A stretch of DNA of 64,000 nucleotides from Antedon mediterranea. Its lineage: Eukaryota > Echinodermata > Crinoidea > Comatulida > Antedonidae. Position 1 is the stretch's first letter. Each line of letters starts with the position of its first letter. The notes beneath the pieces are model-generated. The model saw nothing but the letters and a program-made list of their open reading frames with translations. It had not been told where the DNA came from and ran no database searches. Made by a program: the position numbers and the translations under genes. The stretch lies in the NCBI RefSeq assembly GCF_964355755.1, contig NC_092679.1, forward strand, positions 6,138,001 through 6,202,000, written 5' to 3'. Of this stretch, positions 36,422-47,735 are shown in pieces.

Positions 36422-39400
36422 ATGGCACATGGACAACAAGCAATGGTCCATCCTGAACTGATGATATCCTCTACAAATAGCTACGTTATCTCCGACAGAA
36501 CCGTATCATCTGCAACCGCTTCACCGAGTATTCTTTGCGTCGTCTGTGGCGATCAGGCAGCTGGGAAATATTTTGGAGCACTAATTTGCGAAGCTTGCAA
36601 GGTGCGTCTCAGAAACCCAACTCCCATATCATTTTGAGTTGTTTAAGGAATGATTATGATAAATTGCATAAACAGCTCTAATGTAGTAACTGCTATAGAA
36701 TAAGTTTGATATGATCCCTTATCAAAGTTCGTTGGCATTTCTCGTAGTCATATTATTCCACAGACTTTAAAACTCACTGGTGCGAATCTAAATTTTTACA
36801 TTATTGTAGATTCTTCGTAGTCAATAGAAATACTGCACATCTTAAAATGCAGCCATAAATCCATTGTTTGTTATCCATTGTTTGTTTGATTTTCGAATTA
36901 TGTCTTCAACAAAAATTGCGTTTATATATACCTCCCTGGGATACCTGGTACAGTAATCACTCATTCTGCCAATATGGATTTAGCAGAGCTGACCAGGCAT
37001 TTGGCAGGGTACATGGGGACTGTGTGTACCTTTACTATAAACAACAAATTCTATGCAAACATGCTACTTTTGCACATAATTTAAAATTTGTATACAGTGA
37101 CGTTTTTGTGAACATCTAAATTCGAAAATTCGGTTTTCTGGCGCTAGCAGAATGTTCAGGGTGACGGTTTTGTTCACACAACCGAATGTATCAGACATTT
37201 CAAATTTGTTTTGCTCTTCCTATCTGGTTTTATAGGCCTAAAGCTCTGTCTGCACTATCAAATTAGTTTAGCAAAAAAGTGTGATGTGCCTTAATATGGT
37301 GGTGATATGCCCAATTATGCTAATAATATGACATCATCGTGTCCATATATGGGCACATCACATTTTTTTTTTCACATAAAGTTTGATATAGTAGACAGGA
37401 CTTTAAACATAATCACACATTTTTTCCGTGGTTTTTTGGCATTTTCAGTCTCAAAATATTCTTGGGTGAGACTGAAACCATGAATGAATCACATGATCAT
37501 GAATCACATGATCATGAATCACATGATCATGAGTCACATGATCATGAGTCACGGCATGATCATGAGTCACGGCATGATCATGAGTCATAGAACCTGATGG
37601 GTTCTGCCATCAATTCAACACTCACACACATTAATAATCTTGAATTTCTCATTTTGGCCATGAATTATAACTAGACACATGCCCTTACTTATTTTCTGTA
37701 ACTGAATGATAGTACTATAAATATTTACAAGATAATACACAATGAATAATAAAGTCATCACTTGTCTTTTCTATGTTATTATATTCCTACCCTCTAATAT
37801 ATATTGTTTTACCATATGTTAATCTAAATTCATGAAAAAATTCACTTGCATATTATTATAAGTGGATAAATTGTTTTAATTTTAGCTTTCTAATGATGAC
37901 AATGCTCCTTCTTTGTGATACCTAGTTGAACATTAAAGATACTGTACCTCCAAAACATGGAAAGCAAGAGTAATTTAGGTTACAACCTCTGCCAAGAGTT
38001 AAAAAGAGAAAAAGGATCAAGAATCGTGATAAAGATCCATCTTGTTGTAGTTGAACTATGGCCTAAAATTAGTAAAATAATAAAAAGTCGTCCTGATTTG
38101 GGATTCTGGTACGGATTTCCTCCAAAATTGAATGGAGTCTTCCATGACCACATATCTGTTGTTTAAAACACATACACACAGACATAAAAATATATCCTAC
38201 AGTAGGCAGAGGTAATAAAAACTTTGAATTGGCCATTTCTTTAGTTGAATAAAGTTATTCACAACACCATTCCTGTCATGTCTACCACTGTGAGATTATT
38301 TTATTTATTTGACTGTTTTTTTCCAGAGCTTTTTTATTCGTAGTACAAAGAAAGGAGAGCCACAATTCAAATGCTCAAACAATAGACTTTGTACAATAAC
38401 GCCGACATCCAGGCTTCTGTGCCAGTGTTGTCGCTACCAAAAATGTTTAGAAGTTGGAATGTGTCGGAAAGGTATTAACTATTAAAAAAAAATCAATAAA
38501 CATTACATAAAAATAATAAATGAATTTAAAAAAAATGATACTAAGAGAGGATGCAACAAAATAAAAGGTGCATCTACTATAATTTAACTTTTATTGTCAG
38601 AAATTGCTATGGAAAATAAGTGAATTTAGTTTATATTTTCACTTTGTTTTGCCATATATTTTTAGTGAAACAGAATTGCAAGGAACCAGCAAATGACCAG
38701 ATTCTGTGTAAAGTCTGTAATGACGTGTCGTCTGGTATTCATTTTGGCGTTTATACATGTGAAGGGTGTAAAGTAAGTAATCTTTAGGGCCAAGTCGTCT
38801 CGTCGGTAGAAAATTAAACATGTATAATGAACTCAGTCTCAAGACGAATCTTGTCGGGATTCAACTCAGACAGCACTAACGTTTTGTCGGGCCTCGTCAT
38901 ACGATGCTGTCTGAGTTGGCCTTTAGGTAGATAAGTCTGTAACGATAGCGTTGATATAAGAATGAAGGTATTAAATGATGTAGTGGTGGTAATAATGATG
39001 ATAATTCAATTCAATGGTCTCTGAGCACCTTTTTTCCTTGCAGAAGTGTCTTTTCTAGAGATGTGCCATCTCTTCTATCAATATGTGATAGATATTTATG
39101 GTATAATGCTTAAGCTGCCACCAATCGGTGGAATAACAATATAAACAGAGAATAACTAGAAACTTGGAGAAAGTCTAATGCTAATCACACACGATTGAGT
39201 TCTGTATGGACAGAGCACTTAATGCCAGTTTCCTTGCAATCATAATAATAATGATTATTTTATTTGATGGTTAATAAAATCTTTTTTTCTGTAAATATCC
39301 TTTTAGGGTTTTTATCGAAGAAGTTTACGAGACAGCAGTAATTACACATGTGTCGACAACAAACAATGTAGCATAACGCCCACGACGAGAAATGTTTGCC

Positions 39401-42400
39401 GTTATTGTCGGTTTCAAAAGTGTCTGGAAGTTGGCATGTCACGCTCAGGTAAACCTTACGACATCCGTAGTGCTACTGTAGAACCGCTTTTTAAGCCTGG
39501 TTCCCACTAGGATGCAACGCAAGGATGTAAACGCAACGCAAGCGTGTTGACCAATGACAAGCAACAGTTTGAATAATCCATCGCTTGTGATTGGTCAACT
39601 TACTTACGTTGCGTTACGTCTTTGTGTCGTATCTCTAGTGGGAACCAAGCATAAGGGAACATCTTGTTTTATAATCTGAATTCAATAAAGTGTCCACTTA
39701 ACAGGGACTTTTCATCAATACTTCTAAGAATGCTAGATGATCAAACCCAGTACTGTTTGCTTTTACATTTGGGGAATTACCTCGCATGGAAATATCTTCA
39801 ATTTCTTTCAATGTATTTCCACAATATTATAACATACATACACAATGACATAATGTTTAATAAGTTTAATAAATAAAATTTCATATAAATACAATGAAAA
39901 TAGTTGGTGGAAAGTCTTTCAGTTCGACCCACCCAAGATATACATTTAAATAAAAAAAAAAAAAAAAAAAAGATAACATAAATCAATAATACATAAAAGA
40001 AAACAAAGCTACAATTTCTATTTAAACAACTTTATCCTATCTTAACTGGTCTTATGAAATATATGAAATTTATCATTCGTCGTATCTAGAAAGTAAATAG
40101 TTCTTTTATACTAATTCTAATATTAAGTTTTAATATCTTCATGGATTGAATTCCATAATTTAGCTCCTTGGTATTTAATAAAGTTCTTGATCAAATTATT
40201 TGTATATTTAGGTAAAAGATAATCATTTGAATTGCGTGTATTTTCACTATTTAGTTGAGTATCTTGTTAGGCATTCTCCCATATAATAATGGACTTTCGA
40301 TTTTCTACGACTGAACCATGTCATTTTAGTTCATTTTGCGCATGCAGGAATAGGGGGATGTGTATCCTCAATCCTCACCTCAACATAGGTTTGATGGTTT
40401 TTAGGTGCAGGTGACGACCTATGACATGTCAATTGACCTGACCTAGGTTGTCATCAGTCCTTGCTTGTCGCAAATCAAAATGTTTACTATCATGTTCACC
40501 ATGTTTGTAAGAAACTTAGTCAGAACCAGGATTTATTTGTGTCATGTTAAATGCTATTTATAGATAAAATGTTAGTAAAGATTACTCAAGTAAGGATCAA
40601 AATTCTTGTTTACTTCTGTCCCTGGTTTAGATAAAAATAGATTCTATTAATAAATGGTTACAGATACTAATATTACAAATGAAAATTAATCGGTTTAAAA
40701 ATTGTGGTATCTTTTTCCCAAGGTAGTAATATCTGTTTCCAGAAATAGAAAACGTAATCTAAAGAAGTTATCTTTTTCCGTTGAACCTAGATAAAGAAAC
40801 TGTAGAGCACTTTATTTTTGTGACCCCCTTATTTTGTGACATTTTTGTTTTATTTTTCATAATTTTGATTATTTGATTTGTAGCATCCAGAATTGTTTAA
40901 ATGGTGGCGTGCTAACATATAGTATAGATATCAAAAACATTAAGCCTTGTCATATCACTACCATATTTGGGCATATCACTACCATATTTGGACACATCAC
41001 TATCATATTTGGACACATCACTATCATATTTGGACAGATCACACTTTTTTGTCAAACTAGTTTGACAGAGCTTTAGAACCCCTATAAAATGGACACTTCA
41101 GAACCTAACAAAGTGTTCCTTTTATGAGAGGTTTTCCCCAATAGTTGTTGGCTGCAGTGTTAAAACATATATTTCTTCCTGTTCATTCCACATGTCGCCT
41201 TGATAGGGTTTCCCCCAGAGTAGCGGTGCCCCAAAGAAGGGGCGTTACTGTCAAAAGAGGAGGCACAACAACTCTAGCTGGATCCACCCCTGTAATGTAT
41301 TAAATCATACAGATTATTGTCCAGATAATGATTTCTAGGTAAAAATCCTTCAGTCAGTGGTCAATTGATCCTTTAGCTATACATGTCATTGACCAAGCTT
41401 TTCAGTAATTTGTTAAGCTTACTATATATTTATATTAACCTTGTGACCTATTTCTATACCACACCAACTATGAATCGTAGAAAAAGTTAGCTACATTGGT
41501 TACAATATTATTTAACTGCATCTAGTTGAATAATTTACATAACTGCATCTAGTTCTGAAAAGAAATGTTAAGTTTCTTGATGAGGTCAATATGGTTGTTT
41601 TGTGAACATAAAAAAACCAATAAACAATGGATTTATTTTATTCTTTTTTAGGTATCAAATTAGGCCGGCACCAGAAATATGACACCAATTTGTATACTGG
41701 GAGCCGGGACCTTCAGCCAGGTGTAGTTAGCAACGTCTCTGTAATTAAAAAAGGTAGGACGATTCCAGTACCAAGACTGGAAAGTTACTCCCAAGAAGAT
41801 GCCGATGATCTGGAGATATACCTTGGAGACACATTCCTTGTGGATTTGCCAGGTTTCGGCAATTATTATGGAGAATATACATCACAACCGTACAGTATCT
41901 ATGACAATGATCTTTCGGTTTTCAACACCTTGTCTGATCCCATCCCCTTACACCATCAGGATATGTATAACAGGAATTATCCTAGTAAAAGGTGTGGTGG
42001 TACACAAATGGCACCCATTTTAGGTGGATTGAACAGTGGGGATTTTCATAATCAAGTAATGCCGTGTCAAAGTTCACAAAGCTATTTGGGTGAGTTAGCC
42101 AGCCACACACAAAACCGTGCTAATGGGTACATTAGCTTAGAAAACAGTCCATCGACAATGCGTAAAACTCTAAACCATCGAGCAGTGCATAGTAGCACGC
42201 CACCGCCATCATTGCAGAATTCACACCAGAATTCAACAATACCTTATTCTTCGCAACCAGAACAAGTGAGCCTTACAACGTCTACAGCATATTACGATCC
42301 ATTTGATCCTGCTTATCTTATTTGTGAGAAGCGAGTTAAAGAAAACTCAGGAGATAACCAGGTAGTACCAAGTGGATGTGAAAATGAACTTAGAAAAGGA

Positions 42401-45400
42401 TTAGAAAAGGGCCAATCATCGTTTGACGATGTCGTACCTACTGCCGTACCTCCTCACAAACTAGCTACAAACAAGATACTAAAAGAAGAATACACACCAA
42501 GCACAACTTTTGCAAACAATACCACTTCGTTTTACAAACAAAAATCAATAAAAAAAGACATCGATAGTAGTCCTGAGAGTTATACTTCTCATGACAGTCC
42601 AGGAAGTAAACAGGAATATGAGGTGGAAGTTGAGAAGAATTGTGCATATATTAGTTTTATACGCCTTCGTTTACACGGAAGTAAAAAAACAGATGAGATA
42701 CTAAGCCCAGGAATGGAAGAGATGCGAAAACAACGGCTGTTGAAATTAGATGCGTTATCGATGGATACCGATATGTTTGACGTCTCCAAAGCCTTTGAAG
42801 ATCTTTCTATTACGTTTGAAAATCTAGAAAAATCGCCTGAGCATCGAAAAGCTACACAAATAGTAACATATTTTTTATTTTTGTTTGGATATATTTTAAA
42901 ATTTAACTTTCCAGCTGATGTTTAAACACTGGTGGTTGTATGGCAATTAATTTCAGAGCTAGCTCAGTTATAATATGCAGAATAATTTGGTTACTTATTG
43001 ACAATAAGCCTCTGTATTAAAATATGACTATAATACGAATTATGATTCAAGAAACAATGGACCTTCCATGGGTTAGCCATGTATAATTCTACATTTTCCA
43101 AGAAATGGTAAAGGCCAGTTTACACAGACGAGCAGTAACGGTATTTATTTATTTTATTTTATGTCTTTAGGCAATGTGGCCAAGGATTACCAATAGTGAA
43201 TTAATCACTGTCCTATCAGATAGGTGGTAATCCCCCTGATACAGAGGCTATTGTGTGAACCAGTTCACTGGGGTAACCCCCTACTCTTTTTCGAATAATG
43301 AACTGGGTTCTTTAAAGTACACACAGGTTATTACTGTGTACACTGGACCTACGGTTTATAGTCCTTATCCGAGAAGACTTGTTCCACCACCAGAACTAGG
43401 AGCGAGTCGGCCTCGAACCCTTGCCGATGTTGTTGGCTCTTTAGGTACGGTAAACGGCGCCCCTGCCTTAACCGCCTTTAGGTACGGTAAACGGCGCCCC
43501 TGCCTTAACCGGTAAGAGGTAATTGGAAAAAAAAAAAATAGAATCCATGTTATTTCTTATGCCCATTTACACAAAACACGGAGCGGTTAAGTGATAACCC
43601 ACTCATGATAGATACAGATTCTATGTGGGCTCAAGCTACATGCTTTACCGCTTACCGTTGCTGCTGGTCTGTGTAGATTGGCCTTACGATGGACAGGCAG
43701 AAAAAAACAAATCTTAAATCTAACTTTACAGCATGCCAAGGTCGGGCTTTACTTGCGTTGAGTACTTGAGTCATATTTTCTTTGCTGGTTTTGTAGAATT
43801 GTGTCATAACTTGTCTTTTTACTTTTATCTTGACAGCTGTCGCAGTTTGTCGGTAAGCCTGATCCAACTCGCCATGAATGGAAACTTTTCCAGCAACGAT
43901 TGTCTAAGATGATTGCCTCTTCAATTATATTTGCAAAGAAAATTCCTGGTAATTTTTTAAAATCATGTTAAAATTAAAGAACTTACTTGTCAGTTGGATA
44001 GCCGAGTGGTTAGGACACTTGACTGTCGTACAGATAGACCCGGGTTCAATGCCCGACAACTCCCAGTTCACTCAGCTGTAAAATGAGTACCTGGTTGAAA
44101 ATACTAGGGAGAAAAAAGGCGGCGTGGAAAGGAACTGGCCACCCTACCACATAATGCCGAGGCTTAGTACAATGAGCTCCTAACAGCTCATTCCCCTACG
44201 TTCAGAGAACACGGGACTCACCTTTACCTTTACTTGTCAGTACCTTGTAGACTTGCTGGTGTGCTTAACTGAAAGCAGTGTGCTCAAGCACTAAAGCTCT
44301 GTCTACACTATCAAACTTTATGTGACAAAAAAAATGTGCCTAATATGGAAGTGATGCGCAAATACATCACATTTTTTTGTCACATAAACTTTGATATTTT
44401 AGACAGCTTTAGATCTTTACTACGGAAATTCTGCCCAATGACATATCCATATTCAGATGCACCGATGCCTATTCAGGGGACATCCCTATTGAAAGGATAA
44501 TTTGCTGGGTTACTAGGTTTCCCCTCAATAAATATTCTACAGATACAGTTAAACTGTATTTCAACCTTCACATACAAAGTACGAACAAATATTATTTGGC
44601 CTAAAATGAGAATTCCATCTAATACTGTAATAGAAACGTGTTCAAGACGCACTATGCAAAATGGAAGAAGAAAGCTTTGTGGTAAAATGCCCCATTACAT
44701 TACATTGTGAAAACGATGTTGCTAATAATAATACAGTCAACTTTCCCAATACTGGATACCTTTGGGCTGGCCAAATATGTCTGATTTTCAAGAAAGTCTG
44801 GTATTCAGAATGTTTTTTTAATATTCTGGTTTTGGGAGAATTTCCAGTTTTCAGAGAGCCTACTATATAAGCTAATACACAAACAAATACTGTTAGTACA
44901 CATCTTGATTTGTAAGCTACAATACTGTACATATTTTTTAAAAGCTATTCATATACATTGATTATGATTGCATTATGAAATATTTTTAAGTTGTTATGTG
45001 ACTGCCACAAATAGCGCTCACAAATAGTGTTTGCTTACCCAAATTATTATCATATTTCTGTTTTAATTTCATTTGTTTATAAATAAAGAAAAGGTCACAT
45101 TTCTGGGTGCTTCTAATATTCACTCACTTCTTCTCATTGATTTTGTATAAAGCCAATAATCCACTTGGTCGATGCTTTCATACAAGTGGGATAATATATA
45201 AGTAATAAAAGACTGTATATAATTCACTAATATAATGGGATTTTTACAGTTATATGGTAGCACTGTAACTATACAAAGGTATTGTGCATATAGCACATAA
45301 ACAAGCACGAATGTGCGATAAGCTGTAATGACGTCATAAGACCGGATGTAATGTCACATACACATCAATAACCTCGCTACCAAATACGGCTATACGGTAC

Positions 45401-47236
45401 CATCTTCGAGACGTGATATTGCTGCATCTATAGCTTTGAGGACATGTTCCTGTAGTATATTCATGAGAAATCCCAGCTCAATACTACAACGAATAGGGGA
45501 GGAGTAGTACTTTAAAAATCGTGTCCAGATGGAAGAAGAAGAAGAGGAGGAGAAGATGAGAGAGTACTAGACTCGGGTACACCGAGTAAAAACACCATTA
45601 TTTTTATTTGGAAAGTCAAGGTTCAAGTCTAACTATCATTCCTAGTTTGTTTTATAATCCAAAAAAACATTTTTGAAAATATTTCTATTAATATAATCAA
45701 ACAAACAAGCCTTAAGCGTTATCTTTAAACATTTTTTTTTTTTTTTTGTAATCAATTTTCGCATTAACAATTTTTTTCATTTGATACAGGCTTCAAAAAC
45801 ATCGAAGTTAGCGACAAAATGGTTCTTATCAAATCCTGTACGTTCTTGATGATTTTGACTCAGCTGTCGTGGAAAAATGATGCCAAGTTTGACTGGTTTG
45901 TAGACACGTTTCTCACCGTCGACACTTTACGTGTATTCACCGCTGGAATGGAAGCAGAGACGAGAAAATTCAGAGAGGACATTGGGAACGCTAAACTAGA
46001 TAGTATAGAAACCGCTTTAATGATGGTACTCGTTGTGTTAAATCCAGGTAGTTATTGTCTTGTTGGATCCAAGTTGGTGGTGCTTGGAACGTGCGCTTCC
46101 ATTTTTGACAGCTAAAATGAAATTATGAAATTATTGATGTATACTTTTATATTTTCCAACAGCGAGAAACTCACCAATTACAGGATGGATTAACTATTTT
46201 ATAATTTATCATGCTTATAAACTATAAGTCTATTTTGAGGCTTAGGGAGTGGAGCTGAAAGAGTTGTGAGTTACAACCCTAGCACTAGGTCAAGATTAAA
46301 CCCTAAACTTTGGGATTGGAAGGCAAGCACGTTAACCACCAACCGCTACATTATATGTTAGCTCTCCCCGTTTGACAAATCCTTGATCCCTGCTTGTTTT
46401 TATTTCAGCATTACAATTTTATTGTATTAATAATGATTATATATTTACATACTTCTTTTTTTTTTCTAGATATTCCAAATCTGGTGAATCCAATCATTGT
46501 GTTGGATTTGCACTCAAGATTCAAAGAAATTCTCAAGAAATATTGCACTGGTATGTAAATCATTCTTAATTTATGCATCCAAAAATGTTGTTGCCACTAT
46601 TACCATAACCTCTGACCTCAAATATCAATCCTAATTATCAAGCGTAGAATGGTTGTGGTCTACAATAATGATTTCAGGCTATTTATCTGAAGGGTGTGGG
46701 TACAAATCCCACCCATACAACAACATGCCATTTCACTGCATTTTCATGCATACCACGTGCTGTATTCAATTTCCATTACTCTTTTACATCATCTACCAAA
46801 ACTCTGTAGTTTACACACACCAGGTCGGACACCACACAGAACCTGGGTGCCTAGGTAAACACTGATAATAAGGGGTACATTGTTGATTTTATTGCATACT
46901 TGGAATTAGAATTATATGGAACAATTAGGTGTCCATATTGTGTAGTTTATTTAAGGGCTATGCAGTTAAACATGTAGTTACTGCAGTAAAACATGTAGTT
47001 ACTGCAGTAAAACATGTAGTTACTGCAGTAGGTGGATAATACATCATACAATAAATTTTAATTTTGTGTTTTATATAGAAAAATCGCAGAACCTTGATAG
47101 CTACTATAGAATTCTGAGATTTGTCCCATACCTGTACAACGTTGAAATCATACACAAAGAATGCGTACGCAGTGGCCACGTTCTGATGCCTGATGTACAA
47201 TTACCTGCATTGTTTGCAGAGATTAACCTTTCATAA
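36422..47236 (+). CDS. Nuclear receptor with two tandem DNA-binding domains (2DBD-NR)
   Basis: Nine coding exons with compatible phases: 36422-36601, 38327-38471, 38666-38772, 39307-39448, 41652-42862, 43837-43948, 45790-46047, 46470-46550, 47079-47236 (stop TAA); 797 residues. DBD1 (about 39-108) has all eight zinc Cys with 13-, 5- and 9-residue spacings and P-box CEACKS; DBD2 (about 123-191) is also complete, with P-box CEGCKG. A 370-residue polar hinge rich in Ser/Thr/Asn follows, encoded by one 1.2-kb exon. The ligand-binding domain (about 560-797) shows the helix 3-5 signature ([20 protein letters not shown]) and ends with an AF-2-like helix ([10 protein letters not shown]). The CEACK-type first P-box with CEGCKG in the second is what is reported for the 2DBD receptor group first described in flatworms, molluscs and Daphnia. 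The first coding exon opens one base before the ATG, so a 5' untranslated exon must lie upstream; an upstream coding exon is not excluded. Donor of exon 5 (ATA|GTAACA) and acceptor of exon 6 are my least certain borders. Confidence 0.93.
37239..37405. mobile_element. Family A MITE, copy 6, in receptor intron 1
   Basis: AAAGCTCTGTCTGCACTATC and GTTTGATATAGTAGACAGGA ends, in the intron that splits the first DNA-binding domain. Interior complete. Confidence 0.9.
37481..37589 (+). repeat. 15-18-bp minisatellite in receptor intron 1
   Basis: ATGAATCACATGATC repeats about six to seven times and drifts to ATGAGTCACGGCATGATC. Each unit contains the palindrome CATGATCATG. Confidence 0.9.
37933..38270. 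mobile_element. Disrupted family C element in receptor intron 1
   Basis: Begins ATTAAAGATACTGTACCTCC and AAACATGGAAAGCAAGAG, then departs from the family; AACTTTGAATTGGCCATTTC and GAATAAAGTTATTCACAAC near 38220-38265 return to it. The right terminus is missing. The 69-residue open frame in it is not a gene. Confidence 0.5.
39491..39655. mobile_element. Family B element in receptor intron 4
   Basis: CCTGGTTCCCACTAGGATGC at the left and CTAGTGGGAACCAAGC at the right; centre CCATCGCTTGTGATTGG. About 45 bp after the DBD2 3' splice donor. Confidence 0.9.
40941..41076. mobile_element. Family A MITE, copy 7, one end lost, interior expanded
   Basis: The right end CAAACTAGTTTGACAGAGC is present, the left end is missing. 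The interior block ACCATATTTGGACACATC is repeated four times, against one or two in other copies, showing internal expansion. Confidence 0.8.
41077..41640 (+). other. Receptor intron 4, repeat-free part
   Basis: AT-rich sequence leading to the acceptor TTCTTTTTTAG before 41652. Decayed pogo-like patches near 41080-41130. Nothing else recognised. Confidence 0.45.
43190..43515 (-). mobile_element. tRNA-derived SINE (type 2), in receptor intron 5
   Basis: On the minus strand the head carries GGTTAAGGCAGGGGCG and a B-box-like AGGGTTCGAGGCC, followed by a body with GAACAAGTCTTCTCGG and ACTATAAACCGTAGG. The body matches the minus-strand SINE at 60950-61190. A 34-bp stretch of the head (TAGGTACGGTAAACGGCG...) is duplicated in tandem at 43443-43511. 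Confidence 0.7.
43995..44229 (+). mobile_element. Full-length tRNA-derived SINE with target duplication
   Basis: A-box-like TAGCCGAGTGGTTAGG and B-box-like GGGTTCAATGCC sit about 40 bp apart as in a tRNA head, followed by an unrelated body and a short ACCTTT tail. The 12-bp direct repeat TTACTTGTCAGT flanks it at 43983-43994 and 44230-44241. Inserted in receptor intron 6, 45 bp after the splice donor. It is not a functional tRNA: the cloverleaf does not close cleanly and the unit continues past it. Confidence 0.9.
44292..44411. mobile_element. Family A MITE, copy 8, internally deleted
   Basis: AAAGCTCTGTCTACACTATC and the inverse TTTGATATTTTAGACAGC; interior shortened to TGTGCCTAATATGG and CACATTTTTTTGTCACA. 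In receptor intron 6. Confidence 0.85.
44731..44872. mobile_element. Pogo/Tigger-like MITE remnant
   Basis: ATACAGTCAACTTTCCCAAT at the left, GTTTTCAGAGAGCCTACTAT at the right, with CTTTGGGCTGGCCAAATATG inside. This is the undamaged form of the sequence that gave rise to the 34642 minisatellite. The overlapping 69- and 96-residue frames are not genes. Confidence 0.65.
44873..45780 (+). other. Receptor intron 6, remainder
   Basis: AT-rich; a GAAGAAGAAGAGGAGGAG purine run at 45532-45555. Nothing else recognised before the acceptor at 45789. Confidence 0.5.
46165..46372 (-). mobile_element. SINE type 3, in receptor intron 7
   Basis: Minus-strand head GGTTGGTGGTTAACGTGC (A-box-like) and GGGTTTAATCTT (B-box-like), then CTTTCAGCTCCACTCCC. 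The last motif recurs in plus orientation at 60830-60860, and the 46165-46230 segment (TTACAGGATGGATTA...) recurs inverted at 61190-61255. So the same family sits in the receptor intron and in the downstream gene's intron. Confidence 0.6.
46968..47030 (+). repeat. 21-bp tandem repeat, three copies
   Basis: AAACATGTAGTTACTGCAGT plus A, three identical copies, 48 bp before the last receptor exon. CTGCAG is palindromic within each unit. Confidence 0.95.
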
Positions 47237-47336
47237 AGCCTCATGCTACCGTAAAAGCCTTTTTTTTTATCGTAAGATATTCTAACCTATTGTTAAGTAT
47301 GTGAAAGTTTTGAATGTTATGAACTAACTAATAATA

Positions 47337-47472
47337 CAGTCAACTCTCCAAATACTGGACACCCCTATGTTTTCCGAAAAGTCTGGTATTTATGTGTTTT
47401 TAATGGTAAAAATTAATTTGGGACCTTTAGACTTCTAGAGAAAAGTCTGGTTTTGTGAGAGCTGCCTGTATT
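47337..47472. mobile_element. Pogo/Tigger-like MITE in receptor 3' UTR
   Basis: TACAGTCAACTCTCCAAATA at the left and GTGAGAGCTGCCTGTA at the right are imperfect inverted repeats of about 26 bp. It lies between the stop codon and the poly(A) signal at 47572, so it should be transcribed within the receptor 3' UTR. Confidence 0.7.
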
Positions 47473-47571
47473 CAAATTGAATGAAAGGAAAGTATAATAT
47501 TGTATTTATATTCTTTACATACTTTTACTATGTTTGTATCAAATGGTGAAATTTTAATATCCAAACGGAAC

Positions 47572-47577
47572 AATAAA
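47572..47577 (+). terminator. Polyadenylation signal of the receptor gene
   Basis: AATAAA 336 bp after the receptor stop codon, the first canonical hexamer downstream of it that I found. Confidence 0.55.
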
Positions 47578-47735
47578 GTTATTTACCCGCTAAGCTGGCT
47601 TTGTGGATAAATTATCACTAACTTTGATGGTAGAGTAACACAGGTAAATAACTAAGCCTTTGTCAATCCTAAAAAAGCCATTTTGATTATATTCTTTGAA
47701 GTGGGTAGGTGGGGTTAGATCAGAGAGGTGTAATA

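Noticed and set aside
42863-42925. Receptor reading frame ending at the TAA at 42925
   Set aside because: The last 20 codons are hydrophobic intron translation; a GTAACA donor at 42863 joins in phase to the ligand-binding-domain exon at 43837.
43995-44070. A functional tRNA gene
   Set aside because: A and B boxes are present but the stems do not pair properly, and a target duplication brackets a 235-bp unit, so it is a SINE.
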